A stretch of 5,843 nt of DNA from Actinomycetes bacterium (GCA_025350775.1 JANXXF010000436.1:1-5843), one strand, 5' to 3'; positions 1-5,815 are shown, numbered from the stretch's first letter. The notes: a model not told the origin generated them from the sequence alone. Program-made: numbers and translations.

Positions 1-366
1 CTTCTTGGCGCTGATCCGCCGCTCGACCGACGCCTTGCTCGGACGCGTCTTGAAACGAGGCGCGTCGACGTGCAGGGCGGCACGCAGCTGGTCGATGACA
101 CGTTCGATCGCGAGCTCCTTGTTGCGCAGCTGGCTGCGCTCGTCCTGGGCGATGGCACGGATCGACGGGCCGACCTTCCCCGTGACACGGCGCTTCTGGA
201 TGTCGGTCAGCGCGGTCGACGCCTCCACGTCGAAGATCGCCTCGACGCGGGTCTCCGACTTCTGCGCGTGCTGGCCACCGGGGCCGCTCGACCGCGACAC
301 GCGCAGCATGATCTCGCCGGTGGGAACGGCCACGGAGCGCGTGACACGAATAGACTCGGAGGCCAT
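1..366 (-). CDS. arfB: Alternative ribosome-rescue factor ArfB / peptidyl-tRNA hydrolase (partial, 3' end outside window)
   Basis: The reverse strand reads as an open frame of 122 codons from an ATG at 366-364 to the window edge, without a stop. The product begins MASESIRVTRSVAVPTGE and carries SSGPGGQHAQK at about residues 26-36. This is the GGQ catalytic loop (G30-G31-Q32) of class I release factors, followed by the conserved K and the TRVEAIFDV strand. The short length with no codon-recognition domain, and a basic C-terminal part (RFKTRPSKASVERR, about 104-117), match ArfB (YaeJ). By family knowledge ArfB enters ribosomes stalled on mRNA lacking a stop codon, places its basic tail in the empty mRNA channel and hydrolyses the peptidyl-tRNA. 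The family is usually about 140 residues, so roughly 15-20 tail residues are missing beyond the edge. One small deviation is Q35 where Asn is common (GGQHVNK). The start overlaps that of the divergent phosphatase gene. Confidence 0.93.
   Translation of the reverse strand, partial: MASESIRVTRSVAVPTGEIMLRVSRSSGPGGQHAQKSETRVEAIFDVEASTALTDIQKRRVTGKVGPSIRAIAQDERSQLRNKELAIERVIDQLRAALHVDAPRFKTRPSKASVERRISAKK
351..356 (+). promoter_or_regulatory. Candidate -10 element for the HAD-acpS-nnr operon
   Basis: TAGACT fits TAnnnT and ends 8 bases before the ATG at 365. Transcription would begin at or within a base or two of the start codon, giving a leaderless mRNA. The hexamer lies inside codons 4-6 of the divergent arfB. 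No -35 match is evident. This is a positional inference from sequence only. Confidence 0.4.
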
Positions 367-1138
367 GGCAGCCATTCTGCTTGACGTTGACGGAGTGTTC
401 CATGTCTCGGGTGAGCCGATACCCGGCGGCGCCGAGGCCGTGCATGCTCTCCGAGCCGCCGGACACCGGCTCCGCTTCGTCACGAACAACACCACGCGGT
501 CGCGCCGCGTCCTTGCCGAGGAGCTGCGCGCGATCGGCCTCGAGCTCGACGACGACGAGCTGCAGACGACGCCGCAGGCCGCTGCCCGTGCGCTGGCCGG
601 GCGGCGGGTGCTGGCGCTGTGCATGCCGGCGATCGTCGGTGACCTGGATGGCATCGAGCTGGTCGGCGAGGGCGCCGACGCCGTGCTGCTGGGCGGCTGC
701 GACGAGACGGACGAGCCGAACCGCGTGTTCAGCTACATGAACCTCGCCCGCGCGTTCGCCGAGCTCCAGGACGGCGCCGCGCTGTACTGCCTGCACAAGA
801 GCCGCTGGTGGCAGACCTCGCTCGGCCCGTTGCTCGACGCCGGGGCGTTCGTCGCCGGGCTCGAGTACGCTGCCGGCGTCGAGGCGACCGTGCTCGGCAA
901 GCCGACCCCGGCATACTTCGAGGCGGCCCTCGCCGCACTCGATGCCGACCCCGAGCTGGCCTGGATGGTCGGCGACGACATCGAGGCCGACATCGGCGCC
1001 CAGAAGCTCGGCATGCGCACCGTGCTCGTTCGCACCGGCAAATTCCGTCCCGATGTGCTCGAGGGCTCCTCGGCGACGCCCGACATCATCGTCAACTCGA
1101 TCGCCGATCTGCCCGAGTGGCTCGAACGCTGGGTCTGA
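365..1138 (+). CDS. HAD superfamily subfamily IIA hydrolase (LHPP/HDHD2-like phosphatase)
   Basis: The 257-residue product has all four HAD motifs. Motif I is LLDVDGVF (nucleophile D7, acid/base D9), motif II is FVTNNTT (T40), motif III is LGKPTP (K179), and motif IV is MVGDDIEADIGAQ (D204, D205, D209). The C2-type cap lies between motifs II and III, which defines subfamily IIA. The block LYCLHKSRWW followed by GAFVAGLEYAAGVEATVLGKP resembles the group holding mammalian LHPP and HDHD2. It is a soluble Mg-dependent phosphatase by family; the substrate cannot be deduced. The frame is open back to position 5, but that part is antisense to arfB. ATG 365 gives the family's usual short lead into motif I, so I prefer it. 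GTG 341 is a possible alternative. GGAGG at 358-362 is only two bases from the ATG, poor for a ribosome site. The gene is 8 bases upstream of acpS and probably cotranscribed with it. Confidence 0.93.
   Translation: MAAILLDVDGVFHVSGEPIPGGAEAVHALRAAGHRLRFVTNNTTRSRRVLAEELRAIGLELDDDELQTTPQAAARALAGRRVLALCMPAIVGDLDGIELVGEGADAVLLGGCDETDEPNRVFSYMNLARAFAELQDGAALYCLHKSRWWQTSLGPLLDAGAFVAGLEYAAGVEATVLGKPTPAYFEAALAALDADPELAWMVGDDIEADIGAQKLGMRTVLVRTGKFRPDVLEGSSATPDIIVNSIADLPEWLERWV
374..379 (-). promoter_or_regulatory. Candidate -10 element for arfB
   Basis: On the reverse strand CAGAAT (four of six matches to TATAAT) ends 7 bases before the arfB ATG at 366. It lies inside the HAD gene near the codons of motif I. 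If used, the arfB message would also be leaderless. The match is weak and the bases are constrained by HAD coding, so this is tentative. Confidence 0.25.
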
Positions 1139-1146
1139 GCGAAGGC

Positions 1147-1593
1147 ATGCGCGTCGGCGTCGACCTGATCGAGATCGAGCGCATTCGGCGGGCGCTCGGC
1201 CGTTACGACGGCTTCCGCGAGCGCTGCTTCACCGCGGCCGAGCGCGCCTACTGCGACGGCAAGCCCAACCCGGCGCAGCACTACGCCGGGCGCTTCGCCG
1301 GCAAGGAGGCGGTCGGCAAGGCGCTCGGCTGCGGCGTCCACTTCACCTGGCGCGAGATCGAGATCGTCGGCCGGCCGAAGCCGGGCGTCGTCCTCTCCGG
1401 CCGCACGAAGGCGTGGGCCGAGCGGGTGGGCGCGGGCCGGATCGAGCTGTCGATGACCCACTCCCGCGAGCTCGCCGCGGCGATCGCAGTGGTCACGGAT
1501 GCGGTGGCGAGCGCGGGTCCTGACGCGGGTGCCGCCACGGCTGACGCCACCGCCTCCGCCGCCGCGGCGCCCACTCCGCCCGGTGAGGCGTAG
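1147..1593 (+). CDS. acpS: Holo-[acyl-carrier-protein] synthase
   Basis: AcpS transfers 4'-phosphopantetheine from coenzyme A to the conserved serine of apo-acyl carrier protein, switching on fatty acid synthesis in the cytoplasm. The 148-residue product opens with MRVGVDLIEIERIRRAL, the AcpS signature with metal-binding D6. It continues with CFTAAERAYC (28-36) and RFAGKEAVGKALG (49-61, metal-binding E54 next to K53). The core ends with LSMTHSRELAAAIAVV (101-116), the strand pair closing the AcpS fold. These mark the short trimeric AcpS type rather than the larger Sfp type. The core ends near residue 118; about 30 further residues rich in Ala, Pro, Thr and Gly form a low-complexity tail beyond the family's usual 120-126 residues. 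The start at 1147 follows the HAD stop by 8 bases. The only upstream purine run, GAAGG at 1141-1145, is too close to be a good ribosome site, so coupling to the upstream gene is likely. Confidence 0.95.
   Translation: MRVGVDLIEIERIRRALGRYDGFRERCFTAAERAYCDGKPNPAQHYAGRFAGKEAVGKALGCGVHFTWREIEIVGRPKPGVVLSGRTKAWAERVGAGRIELSMTHSRELAAAIAVVTDAVASAGPDAGAATADATASAAAAPTPPGEA
1582..1588 (+). promoter_or_regulatory. Ribosome binding site for the nnr gene
   Basis: GGTGAGG lies inside the last codons of acpS and ends 8 bases before the GTG at 1597. It is a reasonable match to the anti-Shine-Dalgarno complement at workable spacing. It supports the GTG start immediately after the acpS stop. Confidence 0.5.
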
Positions 1594-1596
1594 ACG

Positions 1597-2970
1597 GTGC
1601 TCGAACCGCTCAGCACGGCCGCCGAGATGCGTTCCGCGGAAGAGATGTACGAGGGCTTCCCCGAGACCGCGCCCGAGCTGATGGAGCGCGCCGGCCGGGC
1701 GGTCGCCGAGGAGGCGCTACAGCGGTTCCCGGAGGCACGGCGCTTCTCGGTCGTCTGCGGCGGCGGCTCGAATGGTGGCGACGGCCGCGTCGCCGCACGG
1801 ATCCTGCGCGCGGCAGGGCGCGCCGTGGTCGAGGAGCTCGACGTGACCGCCGACGTCGTTGTTGACGCACTCTTCGGCACCGGGTTTCGTGGCAGCCCGC
1901 GCGCGGAGGCTGCGTCTCTGATCGAGGCGATCAACGCCTGCGGCCGGCCGGTCGTCTCGGTGGACCTGCCGTCGGGAGTGGACGCCTCTACCGGTGAGGT
2001 CGCCGGCGTCGCCGTGCACGCGACCGTCACCGTCACCTTCCACGAGCGCAAGGTCGGGCATGCCGTGGCGCCCGGGCGCTTCTTCGCGGGCGAGGTCGTG
2101 GTCGCGGACATCGGACTCGAGCATCAGGGGACCGGCGCCAGCCGCGTCACGGCCGAGGTGCTGCGCTACGTCCCGCGGCGCGGCCCGGCGAGCACGAAGT
2201 ACTCCGCCGGCTCGGTGCTGGTCGTGGGTGGGTCGCCGGGCATGGCGGGCGCTCCCTGTCTGACGGCGTTGGCGGCGGCGCGGGCGGATGCCGGCTACGT
2301 CGCCGTCGGTGTGCCTGCCTCGTCGCTGCCGTCGGTGGAGGCGCGGCTGCTGGAGCAGGTGAAGCGGCCGCTGCCCCACGACGTGGACGGTCTGCTCGTG
2401 CCGGCTTCGGTGGACGCGCTCGGCGATCTCGTGGCTCGTGCCGGCGCTCTGGCGGTCGGGCCGGGGCTGGGCCGCAGTGACGGCACCGTCGAGTTCGTGC
2501 GTCTCCTGCTGGCCGAGACTGCGCTGCCGGCCGTCGTCGACGCGGATGCCCTGTGGCGCCTCGAGCCGGTGGCACGCGAGGCGCCGACGGTATTGACCCC
2601 GCACGCCGGCGAGCTCGCCCGCCTTCTCGGCACCACCGCCGACCAGGTGTCGGCGCACCGGTTCGCCAGCGCCGAGGCAGCAGCCCAGCGGTATGGCTGC
2701 GTCGTCCTGTTAAAGGGCGTCGACACGATCGTCGCCGCTCCTGGCGAGCGGACGCTCGTCATCGACCTCGGGCCGCCGGGCCTCGCCACGGCCGGCTCCG
2801 GCGACGTGCTCACTGGGGTCATCGCGGCGTTCCTGGCGAAGGGGCTGGACGGCCGCCTCGCCGCCGCAGCCGGCGCTGCCGCCTGCGGCGTGGCGGCCTC
2901 GCTCGCGCCGACACAGGTCGGCCTGGTGGCGAGCGACGTCATCGCGTTGCTGCCGCGCGCGCTTGGCTGA
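1597..2970 (+). CDS. nnr: Bifunctional NAD(P)H-hydrate epimerase / ADP-dependent (S)-NAD(P)H-hydrate dehydratase
   Basis: This 457-residue fusion repairs NADHX and NADPHX, the hydrated forms of reduced nicotinamide cofactors. The N-terminal YjeF_N domain (about 1-195) interconverts R and S epimers. It shows CGGGSNGGDGRVAAR (54-68), VVDALFGTGFRG (88-99) and VSVDLPSGVDASTG (120-133). The C-terminal ribokinase-like domain (about 196-457) dehydrates the S form using ADP in bacteria. It shows SVLVVGGSPGMAGAP (206-220), GPGLG (288-292), VVDADAL (313-319), LTPHAGELARLL (333-344), VVLLKG (369-374) and GLATAGSGDVLTG (395-407) with the catalytic Asp at D403. The more usual text there is GGTGD, here AGSGD. 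The GTG start at 1597 is 3 bases after the acpS stop and fits the family start (MLEPLSTAAEMRSAEE). The epimerase half is shorter than usual between its nucleotide-binding loop and the DALFGTG strand. ADP rather than ATP use is inferred from bacterial homologues. Confidence 0.94.
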   Translation: MLEPLSTAAEMRSAEEMYEGFPETAPELMERAGRAVAEEALQRFPEARRFSVVCGGGSNGGDGRVAARILRAAGRAVVEELDVTADVVVDALFGTGFRGSPRAEAASLIEAINACGRPVVSVDLPSGVDASTGEVAGVAVHATVTVTFHERKVGHAVAPGRFFAGEVVVADIGLEHQGTGASRVTAEVLRYVPRRGPASTKYSAGSVLVVGGSPGMAGAPCLTALAAARADAGYVAVGVPASSLPSVEARLLEQVKRPLPHDVDGLLVPASVDALGDLVARAGALAVGPGLGRSDGTVEFVRLLLAETALPAVVDADALWRLEPVAREAPTVLTPHAGELARLLGTTADQVSAHRFASAEAAAQRYGCVVLLKGVDTIVAAPGERTLVIDLGPPGLATAGSGDVLTGVIAAFLAKGLDGRLAAAAGAAACGVAASLAPTQVGLVASDVIALLPRALG

Positions 2971-3001
2971 CCGCCCGGGCGTCCACGTTTTCGGGCACGA
3001 C

Positions 3002-3007
3002 TACACT
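3002..3007 (+). promoter_or_regulatory. Candidate -10 element for the alr operon
   Basis: TACACT, matching the TAnnnT pattern of actinobacterial sigma-70-type -10 boxes, sits in the 48-base gap between nnr and alr. The region just before it (2987-3006) has more A and T than its surroundings. Transcription would begin near 3014-3016, leaving a leader of only about 3-5 bases before the GTG at 3019. No -35 match is visible at 16-18 bases, which is not unusual in such genomes. There is no Shine-Dalgarno sequence before alr, consistent with a nearly leaderless message. Confidence 0.5.
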
Positions 3008-3018
3008 GGCAAGCGGCC

Positions 3019-4041
3019 GTGCATCGCTCCGAGATCACCATCGACCTGGGCGCGCTGCGCCGCAACGCGCGGCGCCTGCTCGCCGTGCTCGGCGGGCCGG
3101 AGCTGTGGGCCGTCGTCAAGGCCGACGCCTACGGGCACGGCGCCGTGCAGGTCGCCGGGGCAGCGCTCGGGGCAGGGGCGACCGCCCTGTGCGTCGCCAC
3201 CGTGGGCGAGGCGCTCGCCCTGCGCCAGCAGTACCCGGGCGTGCGGATCGTCGTGCTAGGCCCGCCGGGCAGCTCCCGCGACGTGGCGAAGGCCCGTGAC
3301 GCCGCGCTGGAGCTGGTGATCGCCGACGGCGAGGTCCCGGACGCCATCCCCGTGCACCTCAAGCTCGACACCGGGATGGGGCGCTGGGGGCTCGACCGGC
3401 TCGGCGAGATCCCAGCGAACGTCGTCGGCCTGATGACGCACCTCGCCACCGCCGACTCCGACCTGCGCTTCACGGAGTGGCAGCTCGAGCGCTTCCGGCA
3501 GGCGACTGCCCCGCATCCACAGCTGCTGCGGCACGCCGCTAACAGCGCGGCGGCCCTGCGCATCCCGGCCGCCCGCTTCGATGCTGCCCGCTGCGGCATC
3601 GCGCTCTACGGGCTGTCGCCATTCGGCGAGGACCCGGCGGAGGACGGCCTCGAGCCGGTGCTGCACTGGACGAGCCACCTGGCCCAGGTCAAGCTGCTGC
3701 CCGGCGGGTACAGCACCGGCTACGGTCGCCGCTTCGTCGCCGGCGAGCCGACCTGGATCGGCATCGTCCCGGTCGGCTATGCCGACGGCTTTCGGCGGAA
3801 TCTCACCGGCACCGAAGTGCGGGTGGCAGGTGAGCTGCGGCCCGTCGTCGGCACGGTCTCGATGGATGCGTTCGCCGTCGAGCTCGACCGTGAGCTGCCG
3901 GTCGGGACGCCCGTCACCCTCGTCGGCCACGGCGTGCTGCTCGAGTCGCACGCCCGGGTCGCCGGGACGATCACCTACGAGCTGGCCTGCGGGATCGAGC
4001 TGCGCCCGGAGCGGGTGCGCAAGACAGTCGTCCACTCGTGA
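3019..4041 (+). CDS. alr: Alanine racemase
   Basis: Alr interconverts L- and D-alanine with pyridoxal phosphate, supplying D-Ala for peptidoglycan. The 340-residue product has the N-terminal barrel motif AVVKADAYGHG (31-41) with PLP lysine K34. HLKLDTGMGRWG (113-124) carries K115 and R122, the counterparts of Lys129 and Arg136 in the Geobacillus enzyme. HAANSAA follows at 172-178 and RCGIALYG at 191-198. The C-terminal beta domain has STGYGRRF, with catalytic tyrosine Y235. GYADGFRR follows, with Y254 lying 19 residues on, as Tyr284 follows Tyr265 in Geobacillus. GTVSMD (278-283) completes the active-site set. All key residues are present, so it should be active. At 340 residues it is shorter than the usual 360-380. 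The gap between the LELVIADGE strand (97-105) and HLK is notably brief. GTG 3019 is chosen because HRSEITIDLGALRRN is the normal family start. The stop overlaps the next gene's start by 4 bases. Confidence 0.96.
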   Translation: MHRSEITIDLGALRRNARRLLAVLGGPELWAVVKADAYGHGAVQVAGAALGAGATALCVATVGEALALRQQYPGVRIVVLGPPGSSRDVAKARDAALELVIADGEVPDAIPVHLKLDTGMGRWGLDRLGEIPANVVGLMTHLATADSDLRFTEWQLERFRQATAPHPQLLRHAANSAAALRIPAARFDAARCGIALYGLSPFGEDPAEDGLEPVLHWTSHLAQVKLLPGGYSTGYGRRFVAGEPTWIGIVPVGYADGFRRNLTGTEVRVAGELRPVVGTVSMDAFAVELDRELPVGTPVTLVGHGVLLESHARVAGTITYELACGIELRPERVRKTVVHS

Positions 4042-5096
4042 GCGCCGGCCTCGACCTCCGTGTGCTCGCGCGCGACGCTCTTGCAGGGCAGGCGGCGTGG
4101 GTCGTCGGCGGCGCCGTGCGCGACGTGCTGCTGGACCGGCCGCTCGTCGATCTCGACGTCGCCTGCGCCGATCCCGCAGGCGCGGCCCGCCGGGTCGCCC
4201 GCGCGTCCGGTGGCGCCCCGTTCCCGCTGTCGGAGCGCCACGGCGCCTGGCGCGTCGTGCTCGGCGACGGCCGCACCGTCGACTTCACGCCGCTCGCGGG
4301 GTCACTGCTCGACGACCTCGCCGCGCGTGACTTCACGGTCAACGCCGTAGCGACGCCCCTCACGGGCGGCCCTCCGATCGATCCCCACGGCGGTCTCGAC
4401 GACCTCCGGGCCGGGGTGCTCCGCCTGGTCGGCGAGGGGGCTCTCGACGCCGATCCGCTCCGGCTCCTGCGCGCCGTCCGTTTCGAGGACGAGCTCGGGC
4501 TGCGACTGGATGCGGCAAGCGAGGCCGCGGTGCGGGCACGGGTCGCTCTCGTCGCGCGGCCGGCCGGCGAGCGCGTCCTCGGCGAGCTGCGCCGGCTCTC
4601 CGCCCGGGGCTGGCACCGGCTCGACGAGCTCGGCCTGCTCGCGGGCCTGGGCGGGTCGGCCTCCGGGATCGACCGCCTGTCGCCGGGCGCGGCGGCCGGC
4701 GCCTCTCCCGACCTGCTGCTCGTCGCCGCACTCGGCGACTCGCTCCTGCGGCTGCCGGTCTCGAACGAGCTGCGGCGCTACGCCACGACGCTGGCGCGCG
4801 CCGTCCTGCCCGCAGACGGCTCCGCCCGTTCCGTCCATCGCCTGCGCCGGGCCACCGAGCCGTGGGCGCTCGACGCGCTCGCCCTGCTCGGCGCGGCCCC
4901 GGCGCTCGCCGCCGCAGTCGAGCGCGCCCGGGCGGCCGAGCCGGCCGAGCCCCTGCTGCGCGGCGACGAGCTCGGCCTGCCGCCTGGCCCCGAGATCGGC
5001 AGGATTCTCGCCCTGATCGACGAGGAGCGAGCAGTTGGCAGCATCACCAACAGAGACGAGGCGCTCGCCCTTGCGCGCCAGGAGGGAGCACTATGA
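4038..5096 (+). CDS. cca: Class II tRNA nucleotidyltransferase / poly(A) polymerase family protein (possible CC-adding enzyme)
   Basis: The 352-residue product is a class II nucleotidyltransferase, the family that builds or repairs tRNA 3'-CCA ends. Motif A is WVVGGAVRDVLLDRPLVDLDV (split: GGAVRD at 24-29, catalytic D38 and D40 in DLD), and a third carboxylate is D82 in VDFTPL. Motif B is ARDFTVNAVA (96-105). The neck motif ADPLRLLRAVRF (138-149) includes D139 and R142, the DxxR pair that reads the incoming base in this family. The C-terminal LLRGDELGLPPGPEIGRIL (306-324) and ITNRDEALALAR are typical tail elements. I see no HD phosphohydrolase motif. Only about 12 residues separate VDFTPL from motif B, so the usual flexible loop seems absent. 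The sequence alone does not separate CCA-, CC- and A-adding enzymes from poly(A) polymerase. The GTG start at 4038 lies in GTGA over the alr stop; no Shine-Dalgarno is visible, so translational coupling is likely. Confidence 0.9.
   Translation: MSAGLDLRVLARDALAGQAAWVVGGAVRDVLLDRPLVDLDVACADPAGAARRVARASGGAPFPLSERHGAWRVVLGDGRTVDFTPLAGSLLDDLAARDFTVNAVATPLTGGPPIDPHGGLDDLRAGVLRLVGEGALDADPLRLLRAVRFEDELGLRLDAASEAAVRARVALVARPAGERVLGELRRLSARGWHRLDELGLLAGLGGSASGIDRLSPGAAAGASPDLLLVAALGDSLLRLPVSNELRRYATTLARAVLPADGSARSVHRLRRATEPWALDALALLGAAPALAAAVERARAAEPAEPLLRGDELGLPPGPEIGRILALIDEERAVGSITNRDEALALARQEGAL
5081..5086 (+). promoter_or_regulatory. Strong ribosome binding site for the methyltransferase
   Basis: GGAGGG lies in the last codons of the upstream nucleotidyltransferase gene, about 7 bases before the ATG at 5093. 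It is the best Shine-Dalgarno sequence in the window. It fixes the methyltransferase start at 5093 even though the frame is open much further upstream (to about 4862). Confidence 0.8.
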
Positions 5097-5806
5097 ACCA
5101 GGACGATGTCAAGGCGCGCTTCGCCGCGACCGCCACGAAGGTCGCCGGACTCGAGGAGCGCCGCCGTGCCGCGCTAGCCGAGCGGGTGCGCGCCTTCGTG
5201 CCGACGACGGGCACGGAGCGGGCGATCGACGTCGCGGCAGGCACCGGCGCGCTCGCCTTCGCGCTGGCGCCACTCGTTCGCGAGGTGGTCGCCGTCGACC
5301 TCGTGCCGGAGCTGCTCGCGGAGGGCCGCGCCCGTGCGGCCGGGTTCCCCAACGTCAGCTTCGTCGAGGGCGACGCCACCGCGCTGCCGGCCGCCGACGG
5401 CGAGTTCGATCTCGCCGGCACGATCCGCAGCCTCCACCACATCGCCGACCCCGAGCGGGCGCTGGCGGAGCTCGTGCGCGTCACGCGCGTCGGCGGCACC
5501 GTGGTCGTCGTCGACCAGATCGCGCCGGGCGACGCCGACGCGGCGGCCGCCGTCGACCGCTTCGAGCGGGCCCGTGACGTCTCGCACACCCGGCTGCTGG
5601 GCGATTCCGAGCTGCGGGTGCTCTTCAGCGAGAACGGGCTGGAGCTGGAGGAGGTCGAGATCGAGGACGAGCAACGCGACCTGGCGAAGTACCTCGATCT
5701 CGCGGACTGCGACGGCGCCGCCCGTGAGCGGGCGCTCGCACTTGCCCCGTCGCGGCCCTCCTACACGACGCAGCTTGCCTGGTATCGGCTGAGGCGAGCC
5801 CACTGA
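5093..5806 (+). CDS. Class I SAM-dependent methyltransferase (YcgJ/UbiE-like), target unknown
   Basis: The 237-residue product has the Rossmann-like methyltransferase core. Motif I is AIDVAAGTGALAFALA (44-59), the SAM glycine loop. The end of strand 2 is VVAVDLVPELL (65-75), with D69 placed to bind the ribose hydroxyls. Then come VEGDATALP (91-99) and FDLAGTIRSLHHI (105-117). The post-motif helix ERALAELVRV precedes VGGTVVVVDQIAP (133-145). After the core, RARDVSHTRLL (159-169) recalls the RDxSH block of YcgJ-type enzymes. The 35-residue charged N-terminal helix and the C-terminal part carry no target-recognition domain I recognise. No signal peptide or membrane segment is visible, so it is cytoplasmic. 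A small-molecule or quinone-like target is as plausible as tRNA. It overlaps the upstream gene by 4 bases (ATGA) and has a strong ribosome site, so it is the last member of the alr run. Family is secure; function is open. Confidence 0.9.
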   Translation: MNQDDVKARFAATATKVAGLEERRRAALAERVRAFVPTTGTERAIDVAAGTGALAFALAPLVREVVAVDLVPELLAEGRARAAGFPNVSFVEGDATALPAADGEFDLAGTIRSLHHIADPERALAELVRVTRVGGTVVVVDQIAPGDADAAAAVDRFERARDVSHTRLLGDSELRVLFSENGLELEEVEIEDEQRDLAKYLDLADCDGAARERALALAPSRPSYTTQLAWYRLRRAH

Positions 5807-5809
5807 GAG

Positions 5810-5815
5810 TATTGT
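5810..5815 (+). promoter_or_regulatory. Candidate -10 element for the next gene
   Basis: TATTGT sits in a conspicuously AT-rich patch (5808-5818) directly after the methyltransferase stop. It ends 7 bases before the ATG at 5823. That spacing predicts transcription beginning at the ATG. No Shine-Dalgarno sequence precedes the ATG, which agrees with a leaderless message. Confidence 0.45.

Noticed and set aside
5..364. Long in-frame N-terminal extension of the HAD phosphatase, and an overlapping plus-strand frame at 70-384
   Set aside because: These lie antisense to a convincing arfB with GGQ motif. The extension has no recognisable domain and the HAD family begins directly at motif I.
381..391. 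Tandem TTGACG repeat, resembling doubled -35 boxes
   Set aside because: It encodes the invariant L-D-V-D-G of HAD motif I (Leu-Asp-Val-Asp), which explains the repeat.
733..1461. Minus-strand open frame of 242 codons
   Set aside because: It is opposite the well-supported HAD and acpS genes and its translation has no recognisable motif; long antisense frames are expected at this GC content.
2972..2981. Perfect 10-base palindrome CGCCCGGGCG after the nnr stop, considered as a terminator or operator
   Set aside because: It has no loop and no following T-run, and such GC palindromes are expected by chance in this composition. A repressor site cannot be excluded but nothing supports it.
1281..3119. 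Several long minus-strand open frames (1281-2111, 1717-2658, 2295-3119)
   Set aside because: All are opposite acpS, nnr and the start of alr, with Arg/Ala/Pro-rich or Thr/Ser-rich translations typical of shadow frames.
3256..4035. Minus-strand open frame of 259 codons opposite alr
   Set aside because: Shadow of alr; no domain signature, while alr on the plus strand has every catalytic residue.
4862..5092. Upstream extension of the methyltransferase frame
   Set aside because: It overlaps the conserved tail of the nucleotidyltransferase, is Arg/Ala/Pro-rich, and a strong ribosome site points to ATG 5093.
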